Origin: Amphiura filiformis
Taxonomy: Eukaryota > Echinodermata > Ophiuroidea > Amphilepidida > Amphiuridae
Assembly: GCF_039555335.1 (NCBI RefSeq)
Contig: NC_092629.1
Span: 34,783,537 to 34,847,536 of the forward strand
Direction of reading: 5' to 3'
Length of the DNA stretch: 64,000 nucleotides
This document shows positions 35,801-50,800 of the stretch, in pieces. A program made the position numbers and the translations under genes. The first letter of the stretch is position 1; each line of letters opens with the position of its first letter. The notes below the pieces were generated by a model. That model ran no database searches. It saw nothing but the letters and a program-made list of their open reading frames with translations, and was not told where the DNA came from.

Positions 35801-38800
35801 ACACGCTAGGTTGTGAGATTTTTATACCACTAGTTCCCACAATCAGTTTTGAATGGGTGGCATATAAGGCCAAAAAAAAGGTTTGTCTCAAAGCTCGTGC
35901 ACGCATTTGTAAAATCGTGAGATTTGGGGAAAAAAAGAAATGCAGATTTTTTTTTTTTTTTCAAAAAAAAATTTTTTTTAGTTTTTCCAGAAAAATTCGG
36001 CGAAAATCAGATTTTTTTCTCCAAATACCATGAAAAAAGTCGGGAATAAAAAAAAAAAAAAAAAATCGCATTTTGCATTTGTTTTCAAACCACTCGTGAG
36101 CTTTGAGACAAATCATTATTTTGGCCTAACCATGGCATACTCTAGTATATTTTTCATATTCCACTTCCTGTTCTTGATAGATTTTTGTGTATCAATAGCC
36201 AAATAAGCCAATATCGAAAGCAAAACAGATACCCTTTAGTGACAATGGGCCTATGCTGCAATGTCCATACGTTGAACGGTAAAATTTGTTTTTCCAAGCT
36301 GCATTTTTAGCTACTTTTAGCATCCACGCAGAGCAGTACCGATTCAGAAAAAGCAAACAAAATATATTTCCCCTTCCAATATGTACATTTCATATTAAAG
36401 TAAAAATGTCTGGGTTAAAAATGGATAGGAATAAAAAACCTGCCCCCATCAGGGATATTGAACTCGGACCTGGCGTTCAATGACACAGCTGCGCCACATT
36501 AACAACTGTAATTTCGTTGGGAATTTTAGAAACTATATAATACCATATTGGAGCCGAGTCTCTTCAACAGTTAATATTTTAAAGGTCATAGAAACTGTAA
36601 AAAAACTTTTCAGGATGTCAAAAATGTTGAAAAATAGAAAACTTTTTCTGGAATTTCCAAAATTAGGGTCGGTATTCATTTGTAGAGCAAAACAAAGTTG
36701 GTGAAGTACAGCATGTCTGGCAATGCCGACTCAACCAGAACCTGGCCTGATCGCAGGAATAACACGGACGTGCTTTACTGGTACAAGGTGTCCCATAAAA
36801 AGGTTACATGTAGAAAATGAACCACATTTTGTGATGGTACAACAAATTAAACAATGTCATTTTTTCAGATATTATTTATTCATCCTTCTTATAACTATTT
36901 GTTAAGTTTCTAATAAACCTTGAATGAATGAAGAAGGGGCTAATATCAGGTGCAGGGGTCGCGCTAACCTGCGTTTCTGCGCGTACAGCGCATATTTTTA
37001 AGTTTGAGCGCATCTATTCATTTTTGCATACCAGTTCAGGGGTTTTCATGCGCGCATAAAATGAAAACATGTGAAAGAAAAATAAAAGCTTCGATCTCCA
37101 ATATTTACGACCTGTCCAGAAATTATGTAACATAAAATGCAATAACATAAATGTTGAAGTGAAGTGGCCGTAGCATTGTAACATAATTTAAAAATAAAAA
37201 TAAAATACACACCGCCAGCGTAATTTAACACAGATTGTGATATTGTCTAGAATCACTGATGAGTTTTATTGCAGTACTGAATGACGACACGTACGTGAGT
37301 TGATAATTTATAATTCTAGGGATCGGTAAGAAATGCTTCAAGGGTGGTGTGTAGAGATATGCCAGCGGTGAAATACGAAAAAAAAAAAAAAAAAAGTGAC
37401 AAAAATTTGCCCTTGAATTATGTTTTATACTTCAAAATACTCCAGTAATTCAATAAATATCATGATATTTGGCCTAAACTTGAACTCATTTGCAATGAAA
37501 TGTCATTTTTTATTGAGTAAATCATGGCCTTTTCACTCGTCCATGTGACTTGCAATGCTGTTGAATTCTGCACTTTGCCGAAGTTGAATTGCATTTTATG
37601 GAATTCGGCGAACTTTTATGGCATAAAGCAACACTTTTATAGCAAGTAGGCCTACACTGCGTGGGAACTTTCTTTAAAAGCCAGATAGTTGGTTAATATA
37701 GCGAGAATCGCGGTGTGAAAGGGAGATCGCGTTTTTGCCAGGCCTCAACTATTTACACATCATAACCAAAATCACAAAATCTGATAGTGATATATTGAAA
37801 CGGGCATTCAATACTTTCATGACTAGAGAACCCCTCTTTTTAGGATTTGAGCGCATATTTTTAACACTTTCAGGGGTTTCAGGGGTTCTGAGAACCCCTG
37901 GTTTTAAAACCTAGTGCTACCCCTGATCAGGTGTCAATTTGTTTATAGAATGCCTTCAGCGAAAAAGGAATTACTTGGTGTAAGTTCAAAGAATCTTCTT
38001 CCTGGGTAATGTTGGCATATGTAAGGCCCGGCTGTAAGGCAATTTTGTTTCTTGAGATAAAGAATATTTTTTTTTAGTTTTTAAAAGGAGTCACTCATTC
38101 ATTCAAAATATACACTCCCTGCATGTGTGGAAGACTAATGTCATGTCTCCCACAGGGTGCATGGGTTTTAACTGGAAAAGGCTAAAAAAGTTTATATTCA
38201 GACTAATTCTGCACAGTCATAGGGGTTTTGCAATAATTATGAGGCCTGGTGGGAGGGTAAAATTGGGGGGGGGGGGAGCAAGAAATTTTTGACAAGCCAA
38301 AGGGGGGGGAATTTTGCCAGGGGAGAGGCTGGGGGAAGCAATTCATGGCACACATTCATGAGGTACATATTAAATAATACACACTAGGGCTTAGGAAAAC
38401 AGTATGGAAATGCTTAAATATGCAAAATTTCCTGCTTGCTATGCTTGCAACATATCTCTAGACCATTTTAAGGTTTGCAAACTGGGATCCCAGCATGTGC
38501 AAGGGGGTAGGGGGAAAAGATATTTTGGCAGGCCGAGACGGGGGGCAAGTGATTTTTGGCGAGCCGTTTAAAAATTTTACACCCGGGGGCTAAAAATTAT
38601 TGCACAGCCCCTTAAAGCCATATTATAACATTTTTGAAATTCATTTTTTACACGATTATATTGCACTTTATTAAACCAATATACCCTGCAAAAATCAAGA
38701 CTCTAGGTGCTGTAGTTTTGTCAAAATCCGAGATTTTGAATAAAACGATGGAACCGGCGTTTTATTATTACGATGGAATTATTAGTCGAATGCATACACG

Positions 38801-41800
38801 ATGTTCATAACACACAGTACGAACACGGCGTGCGGGGCAGTGATCTACACAACAAAGTGTCGTACCATAACATGACCGAAGGAGTGGTACGTATTGGCGT
38901 TGATATGCGCTGGTAGTAAATTCCAATTTTCTTTGCTTTGCCGTAGTTGTTCCGCTCAAAAATAAAAGGGGACATATATCTGACAGTAAAAACTAACATT
39001 TTATGGCAAAGAAATGCTAATCTATTTTGTATGAAAATGTTATAATATGGCTTTAAGTTAAAACTTGATTTAAAGTTTTGAAAAACAAAATGCAAGATAT
39101 ACTTTTTGAATGTTATGTGTGTTTGTGACATTATTTATATTGGGCCTAGAGATACCCAAAAAGTGCATAAGCATTAGTATTAATAAGGCCTCTTTTTTTT
39201 CCTTCTGTTTTTAAATCCTTGAAAATAAAGAATAATATGAAAAAGTTGGCTCATTATGAGCTGAAAAATATGGGATGATAAACTCAACATTGAGTTTCAA
39301 GGGCCTAATGTATTCTTACAATAACATTCAAATGATGAAAACTTTAACTAGAAAAAGTTTATATTTTGATTAATTTTTGAAGTCTCCGTATAGACAAATA
39401 ATTTGTAATTCAATGACAGCTAATGACGCCAACTCTGAATGCACAAAACACACTTAGCAATTGGTATGTTTGACCTATGAACCTTTTGCTACACACTTAC
39501 CATGAGGGTATAGGTGCACAAATTTCTGTGTGGTACGTGTTGTACTCTAGCTAGCGCTCACAGTTTAAAGTTCACTTCCTTCATTCTTGTAACTTTTTGT
39601 TGTGAAAAGTATGTGCCTTCATACTGTACAGTGCTCGATATTATTTTGCTGTGAACTACTCATGAATCTCACCACTAAAATATGTTTTCTCCTGTGAAGT
39701 TGACTGAAGGATTATGATACATTGTGTGAATGATGTAAAGTTCATTGTTGCACACAGTACATGCAAGGTATGTTGAAACTCTTAACTCTAAAGTGGTTGT
39801 AATACTTCTGATCATAGACTGTCTTCTGAAACACCACACAGATCTGTAAAAGCAAGTCCCTGTTGCTTGAGTGGTCTGCCCCATTTCTATTTAGAAATAA
39901 ACAATAAACATCAGTATTGATAGCCACAATTTGGTTTGTGTGTAGGCCCCTACAAATTATGAAGTTGTTGAGTATTTATTAGTGCTGGTATCGACAAGGC
40001 GTTGTCGACAACATTTGTCGACAAGAGCACTTTTGCCGATTGGCGACAAGAGCTTTGCATGTATCAACAAAAAATATCAGAAATTTTGCGATCGAAATTG
40101 AAAAATTGGCAGAAACTTCGCTAATTTCCTTCTTTTTTACCAGCAACCCAAAAGATCTCATGCGACAAGAAATTTATGAATCTTTTTTTATCTAAATATC
40201 AGCCATCTTGGTTTATTTTTAGAACGGATGCCATGTGACGTCAGGGGGGCTGGACTGAATAACGATTGTTGATTAGCCAAATGTCAAGGTCGTTCTTAGC
40301 AGGATGACAAAATTTATTTTGTGTGTTTACTTGGTTGAGTATTAATTTTGTTTATTTATATGGTTTTTTTTACGTGAAAAATATGCTCTATTTTCTTAGT
40401 TCCTCTCACCCCACATGCAAATAATATATTTGGGGTGGTGCAATAATTATGTGTACCCGGGGTGGTGAATTATAGGGGGGGGGCAAAGATTTTTTGGCAG
40501 GCCAGAAGGGGGAAGCATTTTTTGGCAGGTCAAAAGGGGGGGGTCAAGCGATTTTTGGCAGGTCGAAAGGGGGGGGCAAGCAATTTTTGGCACAGATATT
40601 TTGGGTACCGTTTCTATATTACGCCTTAAAAAGGTGGAGGAAAACATTAGAACACATTCAAATATGCAAAATTTCCTGCTCGCTGCGCTCGCATTATATT
40701 ATATGATAAGACAATTTAATGTTTTAAATTTGGGTTCCCCAAAATCTTGCATGTGTAAGGGGGGGGGGGCAAAGATTTTTTGGCACGTCAAAAGAGGGGG
40801 GCAAAGGTTTTTGGCATGTCGAAAGGGGGACGGGGGCAAAGATTTTTGGGCACGGCCAAAGGGGAGGGGCAAGCGATTTTGGCAGACCATTTTGAGAATT
40901 CACCCCCAGGTGTACACATAATTATTGCACCACCCCTAAGCAACTATGACTATAGCGTTGCCAGTATGTATCGTTTTCATAGTCCCTGCAGCGTGTTGAC
41001 GGTATTAAATGTACACTCTGAAGGTTGCCGAATTTTGAACCTTAATCGTCGCAATTTGCCATAGGGCGATTTTTTGGGACATTAATTAGGTCTGATTGTC
41101 GACAATAGTCGACGACAGCTTTTTAATTTTTGTCGATTGTCGACAATGAAAATGCTTGCCGATACCAGCACTAATATTTAATGAAAGGAATAATTGTGTA
41201 CATTCCAAATATCAAGTTCATTTTCCTATTTAATATACTATATGTAGAAATATTGGAGTGGTAAAGAAATTTTTTAGGTATTTTTCATTGGATTCACCCT
41301 GTATATTTTTGGTACACCCTGTATATCCACTCAAACTTTACAGATTTGCAATCCTGACAATATATGCTTTTTAAAAATGTATATGTTTACATAGTTTTGG
41401 GTGAAAACCTTTTGAATTATTATCAGAAATACAAAAAAGGAGTTGATTTTTGACAAATTGTAAGATGTGACACAATTGGGTCCCACCTCAAAAAACATGA
41501 CCTGTTGTTAATCATTGAGCCCAGATATTCAAATTGCTTCACCTCCTCAATCTGCTGTCCATCTATCACAAACTCATCACCTTGCATCCTGCATACAAGT
41601 GAAATATATGTGTGGAAAAAAATGAAGGTCAACCGAGGTCAAAGGTGATCACGGAGGGTTCAAATTTCAAACTCCGTCCGATCAGGCTTAAACTTGGTGG
41701 GTGGAATCCTGCATATGAGGGGAACAGGGGCGGAACCAGACCTGACCTTCCGGGGGGGGGAGGGGGGGGCAAGATTGAAAAATTTCCCAATTTCTGATCA

Positions 41801-44800
41801 AAAGTTGTAGCATAGCAAGCGGCTTGCGTCGAAGCGTTAAACGGGTGGGGTCCAGGGGTAAAGCCCTGGCGGGGGTCAAGGGGGCGGAGCCCCCTGAAGC
41901 TCCTGGTTTTTGGCATATTAGAAGCTAAAAAATCAGTGTTTCAGAGTACAAATTTCACAATGAAAGTAGTATAGATCTTCTTCCCTCTTTCTTTCCCTTT
42001 TCTCTTCCCCCTTCCCCTTTTTATACCCGCATGCAATAGCATGCAGGGTATCTTCCCATCCTGTGGTTTCTTACACCCGCATGCGAAGCATGGACGGGTA
42101 TATTGCCATCCTGTGGTTTCTTCTCCTCCTCCTTTTCCTCCCATCAAACACATCATTCTGTCAAGGCTAGCGCTAAAACTACAAGGGCCCGAGGGCCCAT
42201 ATGTGGTACAGTTAAATTACATACCCATTGGCTGTTCCATTTAATTTACATACTCCCTCTGAAATATCAAAAAAAAAGGGTATTCCGTTTAATTTACATA
42301 CTCCCTCTGAAATGGCTGTTCCATTTAATTTACATACTCCCTCTGGAATAGTTTCCCTCAATCATATTGCATAGCCTGAATGTGAGTAAGAGAGACGACT
42401 CCCCTGGGAGGGGACTTTTTACAATTTCTTTATTCTAAGTGCTACGACAGTGCAACCTACATTCAATTAAAGATTGTGACTTGGACTTTCACTTACACAT
42501 TTTCTGCCCAATTGGGCGACTTTTTACAATTTCAAAAATCCTCAATATAACGTGAACATGTCAAAAAGTCAAAAGGGTCATCAGGGTTGAAACAGCATCG
42601 CTATCAGTTGCTCACACAGCTACAGGTGAACAAGTATTTATGTGGATATATTTTCTCATGGCTCATTTCTTCATTTTTAATTGAATAAGATAGCAAGCTT
42701 TGCTATCAATGGGAATAAAACCTTACAGGTTTTTGTGTTATTTTTTTCATGTATATTCTAGATACCACAAGCACCCAGAGCTTCTAACCTTGAAAGAGAC
42801 AAAGAATCCAACATGGCCACCTCCTACTTTGAAAGTGCTGAAGAGGATCTCACCTGCCCACTCTGTTTTGAACTCTTTATCAATCCTCATGTTCCTATTG
42901 ACCTAAACTGTCCCCATGTGATCTGCTCTACATGCCTGGGGAAAATGATCCAAGGTGGAGCTCGAACCAGACCTCGCATTATCACATGCCCAGAATGTCG
43001 CAAGAAAACATCAGTTCCCAAAGGTGGTGTGAATGCTATGAAAGTTAACTTACGTGTACGTAACCTGGCAGAGAAGCACAAGAAATTTGGCAAAGATGGA
43101 GGAGCCTCTGATGAAGGTATTGGATTTTGTCGCAAACATAAAGATAAACAGCTAACATTATACTGTGCATCCTGTGATGTGCTTGTATGTATAAAATGCT
43201 CTGATGATCATGCAAGGCAATGGCATGATCTAAAGGATATCGACACAGCACATACTGAATTGAAGGAACAACTCAGCAAGTCTTTGACTGAGGTCAAGTC
43301 CATTTTTGCTAAAAAAGAGGCCACTCTACAGGCATTGGCACAAAAGGAGAAAAGGTTTAGATCTCATTTGAATGAAGAGGCTCAGAAAATAAACAAAAGA
43401 GTGGAGGAAGTTCAACAGCAAAGTGAAGCTCTGATTAACGAGCTTAATGAAATAGGTAGTAATAACTTAGAACCATGTCTAAATTTACAAAGCGAAGTGC
43501 AACAGGATGTTGAAGGTATTCAAGAAGTTATCAATGATACAAGTGGAGCTCTTGGTACAGAAAATATTACTCAACTGGTGGGTCTCAAAATGAAGTTGAA
43601 TAATATCCTTGAAACAAAAGGTATGGATAGTTCCAGTGGATTTGTGCATCTAAAACAGGTGGGGTTCAAACAAAATCAGAAATTAATTGAACTGGGCAAA
43701 GTGGTTCTCCAACAGACACATATCAAGTTAGAGAAAAGTCAGCAGTTCCAGAAAACTGCAAAGACAAATATCATAGCTACGGGTGCTGATGGTGCGATTC
43801 TTGTTGGGGGACTTTACCAAAGTGATGTGTGCATATACACAAAGCAAGAAAATGGGAAGTACAAAAAGAAGGCACAAAATTTAACTCTAAGACAAGGAGG
43901 TAGGGTGCAGGTCTGTGATATGACAATGTCTATCGATGGCAAGTATATCATAGCTAGAGATGGGTACGTTGAAGTGTACTCCAATGACTATACATTTGAG
44001 TGTACTATGTACACATCCCCAAATAAAAACTCCTTTTTATTGTTTTTCATTAGTGTCACTCTGTTGCCAAATGGAAACATAGTCATTGGAGATCAAAAGG
44101 GACATGCAGTCATTATCTATGACCCCTATGGTAAAAAGCTAAGAAATGCCATCCTCAAAATATGCGGCCCACATATATCTTCGGGCCCATCTTGCATAAC
44201 TGCAATAGATAACACACAGATTGCAGTATACGTACCTCAGGACTCACAATTGGGCATAGATCCAATATATAGCATTTATTTTATCGATGTGCTCACAGGT
44301 TCTTCTACAATTATTCAAATACAATCAGCCATTAGATTTGGTATGTGCTTCCATCCAGAAACAAATAGCTTGTTCTATGGATCTGATGGAGACACATGGA
44401 GATCTATATTGATAGATTTCCATGAGAACCCCATTATTAAATTCTTATCTGGTGGAACCAATTCATACAGAACTGGCAGGTGTTTGCTACACCAATTTAT
44501 GCCAGGCACTCCAATTTACAAAATTGAAGTACAGGATCTTGTGACAACACAGGCAAACTCAATTACATACCTACCAATGTCCAACAAGACAGGTAGCATG
44601 ATTGCCACCATTGAGTATGATGGGATCAAACTGTACAAGACAAATGAAGCTTTTATAGACATCAAAGACTGGAGAAATAATATATGGGTGGGATTGATAG
44701 GATTTCTACCATATATCTTTTGCTTCTTAGCAGGACTTATTCTGTCATATATCATATATTTTTTCATACACTGAAGACTACACATTCCCTTGCTTTCATG

Positions 44801-47800
44801 TATATGGACATCTGCACATATCTGTTCAGGGCTGTGTAGCAATAACACCCCGCCGGGGGGAGGGGAGGCACTCCAACTTTGGAGGTGACGCGTATGTAGG
44901 GCTGTTAAGACCCCCTTTTTCAGAGTCGCTGTCACCCAAAGACCCCATATTTTTTTACGAACACATGTTCTGTCACCCGAAGACCCCCTATTTTTTCATT
45001 TGATCTGTCACCCAAAGACCCTTACTTGTTTAATTTTAACAGCAACTTTCACTGATTTTGTCACTTATTTTGAAAAAACAAAGAAATTTGAAGCCATTTA
45101 GAACTAGAAATTTGATTTTCGAGGTTTCTGTTGCGCTGTTTCAGCTCTCACCCAAAGATTCCATTTAAAAAAAGGTCATGCTCTCACCCAATGACCCCAT
45201 ATTTTTTACATTTTGCTCTCACCGAATGGCTCTTAGTGCGAAAGCGCCACCCCTACACCTATATCCATTTCAAATTGAAGTGACTCCCCCGGGACCCCGC
45301 CTGACCACCAGTTGCGGGTATCTTTGCTGTTGGTCAGTTAAAATATCAAAAGTAACGAATGTCTCGCACAATAATTTTGTTGGTGGTAGTGTGTAGCATG
45401 ATGTCAAACAAGTCAGAGTTTTTTTTCTGTGTGATTCAGAGCTTCGTTTAAAAGTAACAGTCGGATTACTGTGGCATTCCAAAATTCAAAAATTTCTATA
45501 CATTGGGCCCTATAGACAATATTCAATAGGTATTGATCACACCACCCTGCAAATGGGCTATTCCAGTTGAAACACACACTGCTCCTGTGAAAGATTTTGG
45601 AAATATCTTCCATAGAGGGAGTATGTTTTTGGAATGTAATTGGTCCGGGTTAATCATTTTGAAACCCATACTCCCCCTGTATTATGGCTTTACCTATATC
45701 TTCCACAACTGGAGCGAATATTTCAAATGGAAGTTACCCAAGCTTTACCCAAATGTTTATTTATTCTATTTGAAAATCATACTCCCTCTGTGGAAGACTT
45801 TAGCTAAATCTTCCACAGGGGCAGTGTGGATTTTAAATGGAATAGCCCAATCCATAGGGAAAAGTGGACACACTTACTAGGATTTTCTCTACTTATATTT
45901 GGATGTAAATGCATAAATGGGATGGGATAAAAGTCCACTCTGTTGAGTAATATTCTTCTTCTTTCTACTGACATATCACAGGTTTAGGACATGAAGACCC
46001 TATAATCTCCCACTGTTAGTGCCTTTAAAGCCAGTTTAAAAACCCATCAGTTTAATATTGAGCTGTTACCATTGTGAATATAGCGATTCACATTATAAAT
46101 CATGTTTCGTAAGCTTCCGTATTTTCTCAGAAGACTGAGCAAAAATTCACCTAATATTGAAAACCAAGGCATAGACTGTTCTTTAATTTCAACCTTATCA
46201 AACCTGAAACAAATGTGCTGCCTTGTGACCACACATTTTGCATATCATTGTCAACTGGAAGGGGGAAAATAAGTTTATTTAATTGATAACATGAAATTGA
46301 TGTATATTTGTGTTTTCAACGCTGTGCATAATTAATGCATTTCCAAAAAAAACCCATTTTGGTACTTTTAGGGTCTGCCATTAGTGATAAATATGTGTGG
46401 TGAGTGGTTTCACGGTAGCAGTTCTGAAATTGTAAATAAACTCAAATTTGTAACGGGATGATGATGTACCTCTTTTTGGCTTGTATCATTAAAAGCATGT
46501 AAGCTACATTGATATCGATGCCACCAATAGAACGAGAAGATTTGCCCCTTAATTTTGCATACCACTTTGACTAATTTTTTTTCTCATTTCTTCACAAAAT
46601 GCAAAAAAACCTGCAAAAAAATGCAATGGGTGTAGTACCTTAAAACTGCAAAACAGTAATGTTCTCACAGTACAGCAAATCACAATCACACAGGAATGGT
46701 GCAAAAAGCGAAGATTTGTTAAAAATAATAGAATCAAAACACTTCAATAGTTAGTCTGGTTTTTATCATTCCACACACAAACAAACCTTTCCAAAATTTG
46801 GACAAATCTATGAGGAATAAAATAAACAAATACAAGTGTAAGATGATACGGGCTGTTCAAGTTATAATCAAGACACCCCCTATCAAAGGCATTACCTTAA
46901 TCTTCCACACAGGGAGTGTGAATTTCAAAAGGGTTTACCTGAATAGATTTGAAATTTACACCCTGTGTGGGAGATTGACTTCTATTGGCGTTGTATGGAT
47001 TTCAACTGGACAAGTATCAATGTAGCGTGGAAAAATCCTGGTGGGGTCACTCAACTTGCAAAACTGACCGCACGATCGTTACCAAAATCGCGGAAAAAGG
47101 GGTCATTAGCATAGATTCATAAAAGCCTCATCCTTGAAATGTTGAAATTAGGGTCAAAATTGCAAATGTGTCCTCGGAATGTAAAAAATAGGGGTGTTTC
47201 AGAGTACCATTTTGTCCTTGTTCTGGAGTAAAAAAGGGGGTAAAATGTCATGATTTGTCCTTGAAATCAACTGCGAAAGGGGGTATTTTGTACTTGTGGT
47301 AACGGTCCAACATGTCCCCCCTGCCAGGGAGTGACCCCACCGGGGGGGGGGGGGGATAAAGTATGTCGTATATACTGGATTACTGGTATCCATTTCAGAC
47401 AGCCTCCAATTTAGAATGGCTATCTCTATGGAAGACACATTCTTAATCTCCCACACAGCAAATATGTACAATATTATGTGTATCCTGGGCTAGCTATTCA
47501 TGAGTGTAAAGATTCCATTGAGGAATTTAGCAGATTACAGAATCAAGCTGTATAATCCTTCAATAGAAAATTACTGTGCTAGGCCAATTCCATGCAGATT
47601 TAAATGGAGGATTTATGACTAAATTTTCAGTACACCAAAATAATATTGTAAAATAGAGTACAAAGTAACATGTATGTATAAGGAGTACATTTTTGTCATA
47701 TGTGATGCGATCAAGCAAAATCAGTCGAAACTCAGAAATATTAGATTTTCAGTTTCTTATTAGATAGTAAAAAGCATTTACAACGCTGTATTTTGCAGAA

Positions 47801-50800
47801 AACCCCATTGAAATATAACAACCAGTTCCAAAGATATGAGCAATTAAACAGTTTCCAAAAACAACAGGAAAGAAAGGGAAATATTACCTTTGTTTGGCTG
47901 TATCTCAAAATCAATATTTCTGAGTTCCGACTGATTTTGCTTGATCGCATCACATATGTGATGCAGCACATCAAAAGGGGGGGGGGGGGGCTTTGTGGCA
48001 AAATGCTTTTCAAGATATAATAGATTATCACTTAGCAAATGTGGTGTCATTTTAAAGCTTGCAAAATGCATTCAAAGTAGAAATGCTGAACTCAAAATTG
48101 ATTTCTCCTACAAAATCCCGCTTTTTAATGTGCTGCATCATGGAGGTGCAGTAAATTGGAATAAATTTGATAGTAGGCAATATGTACATAAATCTCCTCC
48201 CTTTAATATTTATGATGGCGAACCTAATGAAGGAAATGATGTTTACTATATTTAATTCCTGTCAATCATGCCACAGTTTTTCCAGAATTATGAAAAGCAT
48301 TTTGTATTTAAGAAGTAAATTATCTATTAAGATTTGTACCAACCAACTGAAGGTATCTGTATTTTTTTTAATGAAAAATGAAATGAAATGATTTGATATG
48401 AAATAAATGAAACTGAAATGAAACAAGTTTGGTCCTTTGTTGTTTTGTTATTCATGTCAAATTTATATACCGTAACCACCCGGGTATAAGCCCACCTTCA
48501 GGTATAAGCCCACCCCCTATTTTTCAAAACATTCTGGGAACAAGGGTGCACTCGGCTATAAGCGCAGTACTAAATTTTGGCCAAGTTCTTAAATCAAATT
48601 AATGCTTTTCTCTCACATTTAAGAACAAGTATAAAAATATATCAGTTGATAATTTTCATTCCACACTTAGAATTTTAAGAAATTGACATAGATGATAGAA
48701 ATTACTGGTACATTGGGCATATACAAATGGGGATGATTTTTCTTATTTCTAAATTCAAGTACTAGCCCCTCACCGGTTATAAGCCCACCCCCATTTTTGA
48801 AGTGAAATCTCCCATCTAGGGGGGTTGGCTTATACCCGAGTGGTTACGGTACTATCATATTTTGACCTTTGCAAAAAATCACTTTTCTGATGTGACCAAA
48901 GCGCATCTACCCAAAGAATTACCTACTCAAATTCGCCCCTGCGTGTAACGCTATGCAAATCCGCCATATTGGTTTGTCGCTCATGGAGGCCAAATATCTC
49001 CGACACTTTATCGGCAAGAGCCCAAATTCAAACAATAATTTGCATCTTTAAGCTTGAGAGTTACACTGGTTTGCACAGGTAACCCATAGCACAATATGTC
49101 AGACACAGAACGCAAACAACTATTTCCCATTCCAGAAAAATACAGCACTAAATTTTTTGGATTAAAAAAATATTTTCCTGTTTTGCCAAATGAAACACAC
49201 CTAAATCCTAATCCTTTAGTTAGCAATAAAAGTAAAATTTTAATATTTTTGCAATTTGAGGGAAAATGGTCCAAAAACATGCAATTTTGCATGTTTTCTT
49301 ACAATTGTAGTCACAAAATTGTAAAACTTGACAAAAGTCTAAGCATTAAAAATCTTGAGTATAGGGTAAGAGTTAGCTCATAATTTTAATATTATATGTT
49401 ATTTTTGCTAATTGGTTATGAAAAGGATTGGAAAATGTGTTTTCCAAAAATTAGAATGCATAACTTGAAATTAGTCTTTGTTCAAGTCTTTGGGCTTGAT
49501 TGTCACAGAATACAAAAAAAGTCGAAAAATGCCCTAAAAATGCATGTTTTTGGCCCTTATTTCCACAAATTGACCAAATATTAAAAGTTTACTTCCATTG
49601 CCAGTTAGGACTAAAAGGATTAGGATTTAGCTATGTTTCATTTGGCAAAACAGGATAATAATTTTTTAATCCAAAAAAATTAGTTCTGTATTTTTCTGGA
49701 CACACTTTAAATCAAGGTTTGCTGGGCGCAGAGCGCAATAATCCGGAGGTACACAATTTTATCATCCATGAGTGACACACAAACATGGCGGAGATGTACA
49801 TGTAGTAGGATCAAAATATGACACAGCTACCCGAACCCAAAAAAAGACAGAGTGATACTCTTTTGGGTTCTACCTTATAGTGACTGACTTTAGACTACTG
49901 CCCTCATTCGTAAACTGTCTGGCTTGACAACTATGTGGAAAAAAGTGACAGACTTTGCAACAGGATTTATGTTGCATAGAGACTGCGCAGTTGTGTCCAA
50001 ATTGACAGAGTTTGTTATTTTCAGAGCGCAATCTTGTCACAACGGCACGGCACACAGGCACTGTTAGGCAGTCACGCTACGGCTCACAACCAAAGTCGCA
50101 TTGAATATTTTCAAATGTCAGACACGATATGAACTGTAAGTTTATTCAATCGTCACTACGAAGCATAACACAAGTACATGCGCAGTGTAGATGACTGATG
50201 GATTCAGTCTAGACTGACCTACCTGGTATGCTTTCCATTTGCACAAGGCCGACATCTGGTTCAGGAAGAGCGATTATGAAAGCCAAATTTTGAGGACCTA
50301 GTAACACTTTGTCTCCCAAAGCAGGAGTCCTGATCTCCTTAGCAACCACATGTCTACGAGGGCTGTGGGCTGTAGAGGGCAGTGCTGAGGCAGCACGTTC
50401 TGGGGCGTGTTGGCCTGTTGTCAAGAAGAAACTAGCGCGGACAGGTGACGACATTGGTCTTCTCGGAATTGCATTGGGTGTCTGTTGAAAGTGAGTACGA
50501 TTGTAAAGAAAAGAATTTTGAGTAATATGTACTGATTATTTCACACGGTTGTTATATAGAATTGGCTTCATTATTAACTAAATGCAAACTATAGATGGCG
50601 CTATTTATCATAAATCATATTTATTTATTTGCAAGGGTTAGGTGATTAATACTGCCATTAAAACAGTTGGAATAGGTGAAACAAGCAACAAGGAAATTTT
50701 ATAAACATATTTTACCAAACAATAAAAGGAATTATTTGTATTAAAAGCTTGAAAGAGTAATTTCCAGTTATTAAATAGCGCCACCAATTTTGTCATTAAT

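Noticed and set aside
36723..36905. Short plus-strand frame beginning MPTQPEPGLIAGITRT
   Set aside because: No recognised domain; it lies in repeat-rich DNA before the hAT element and has no splice support.
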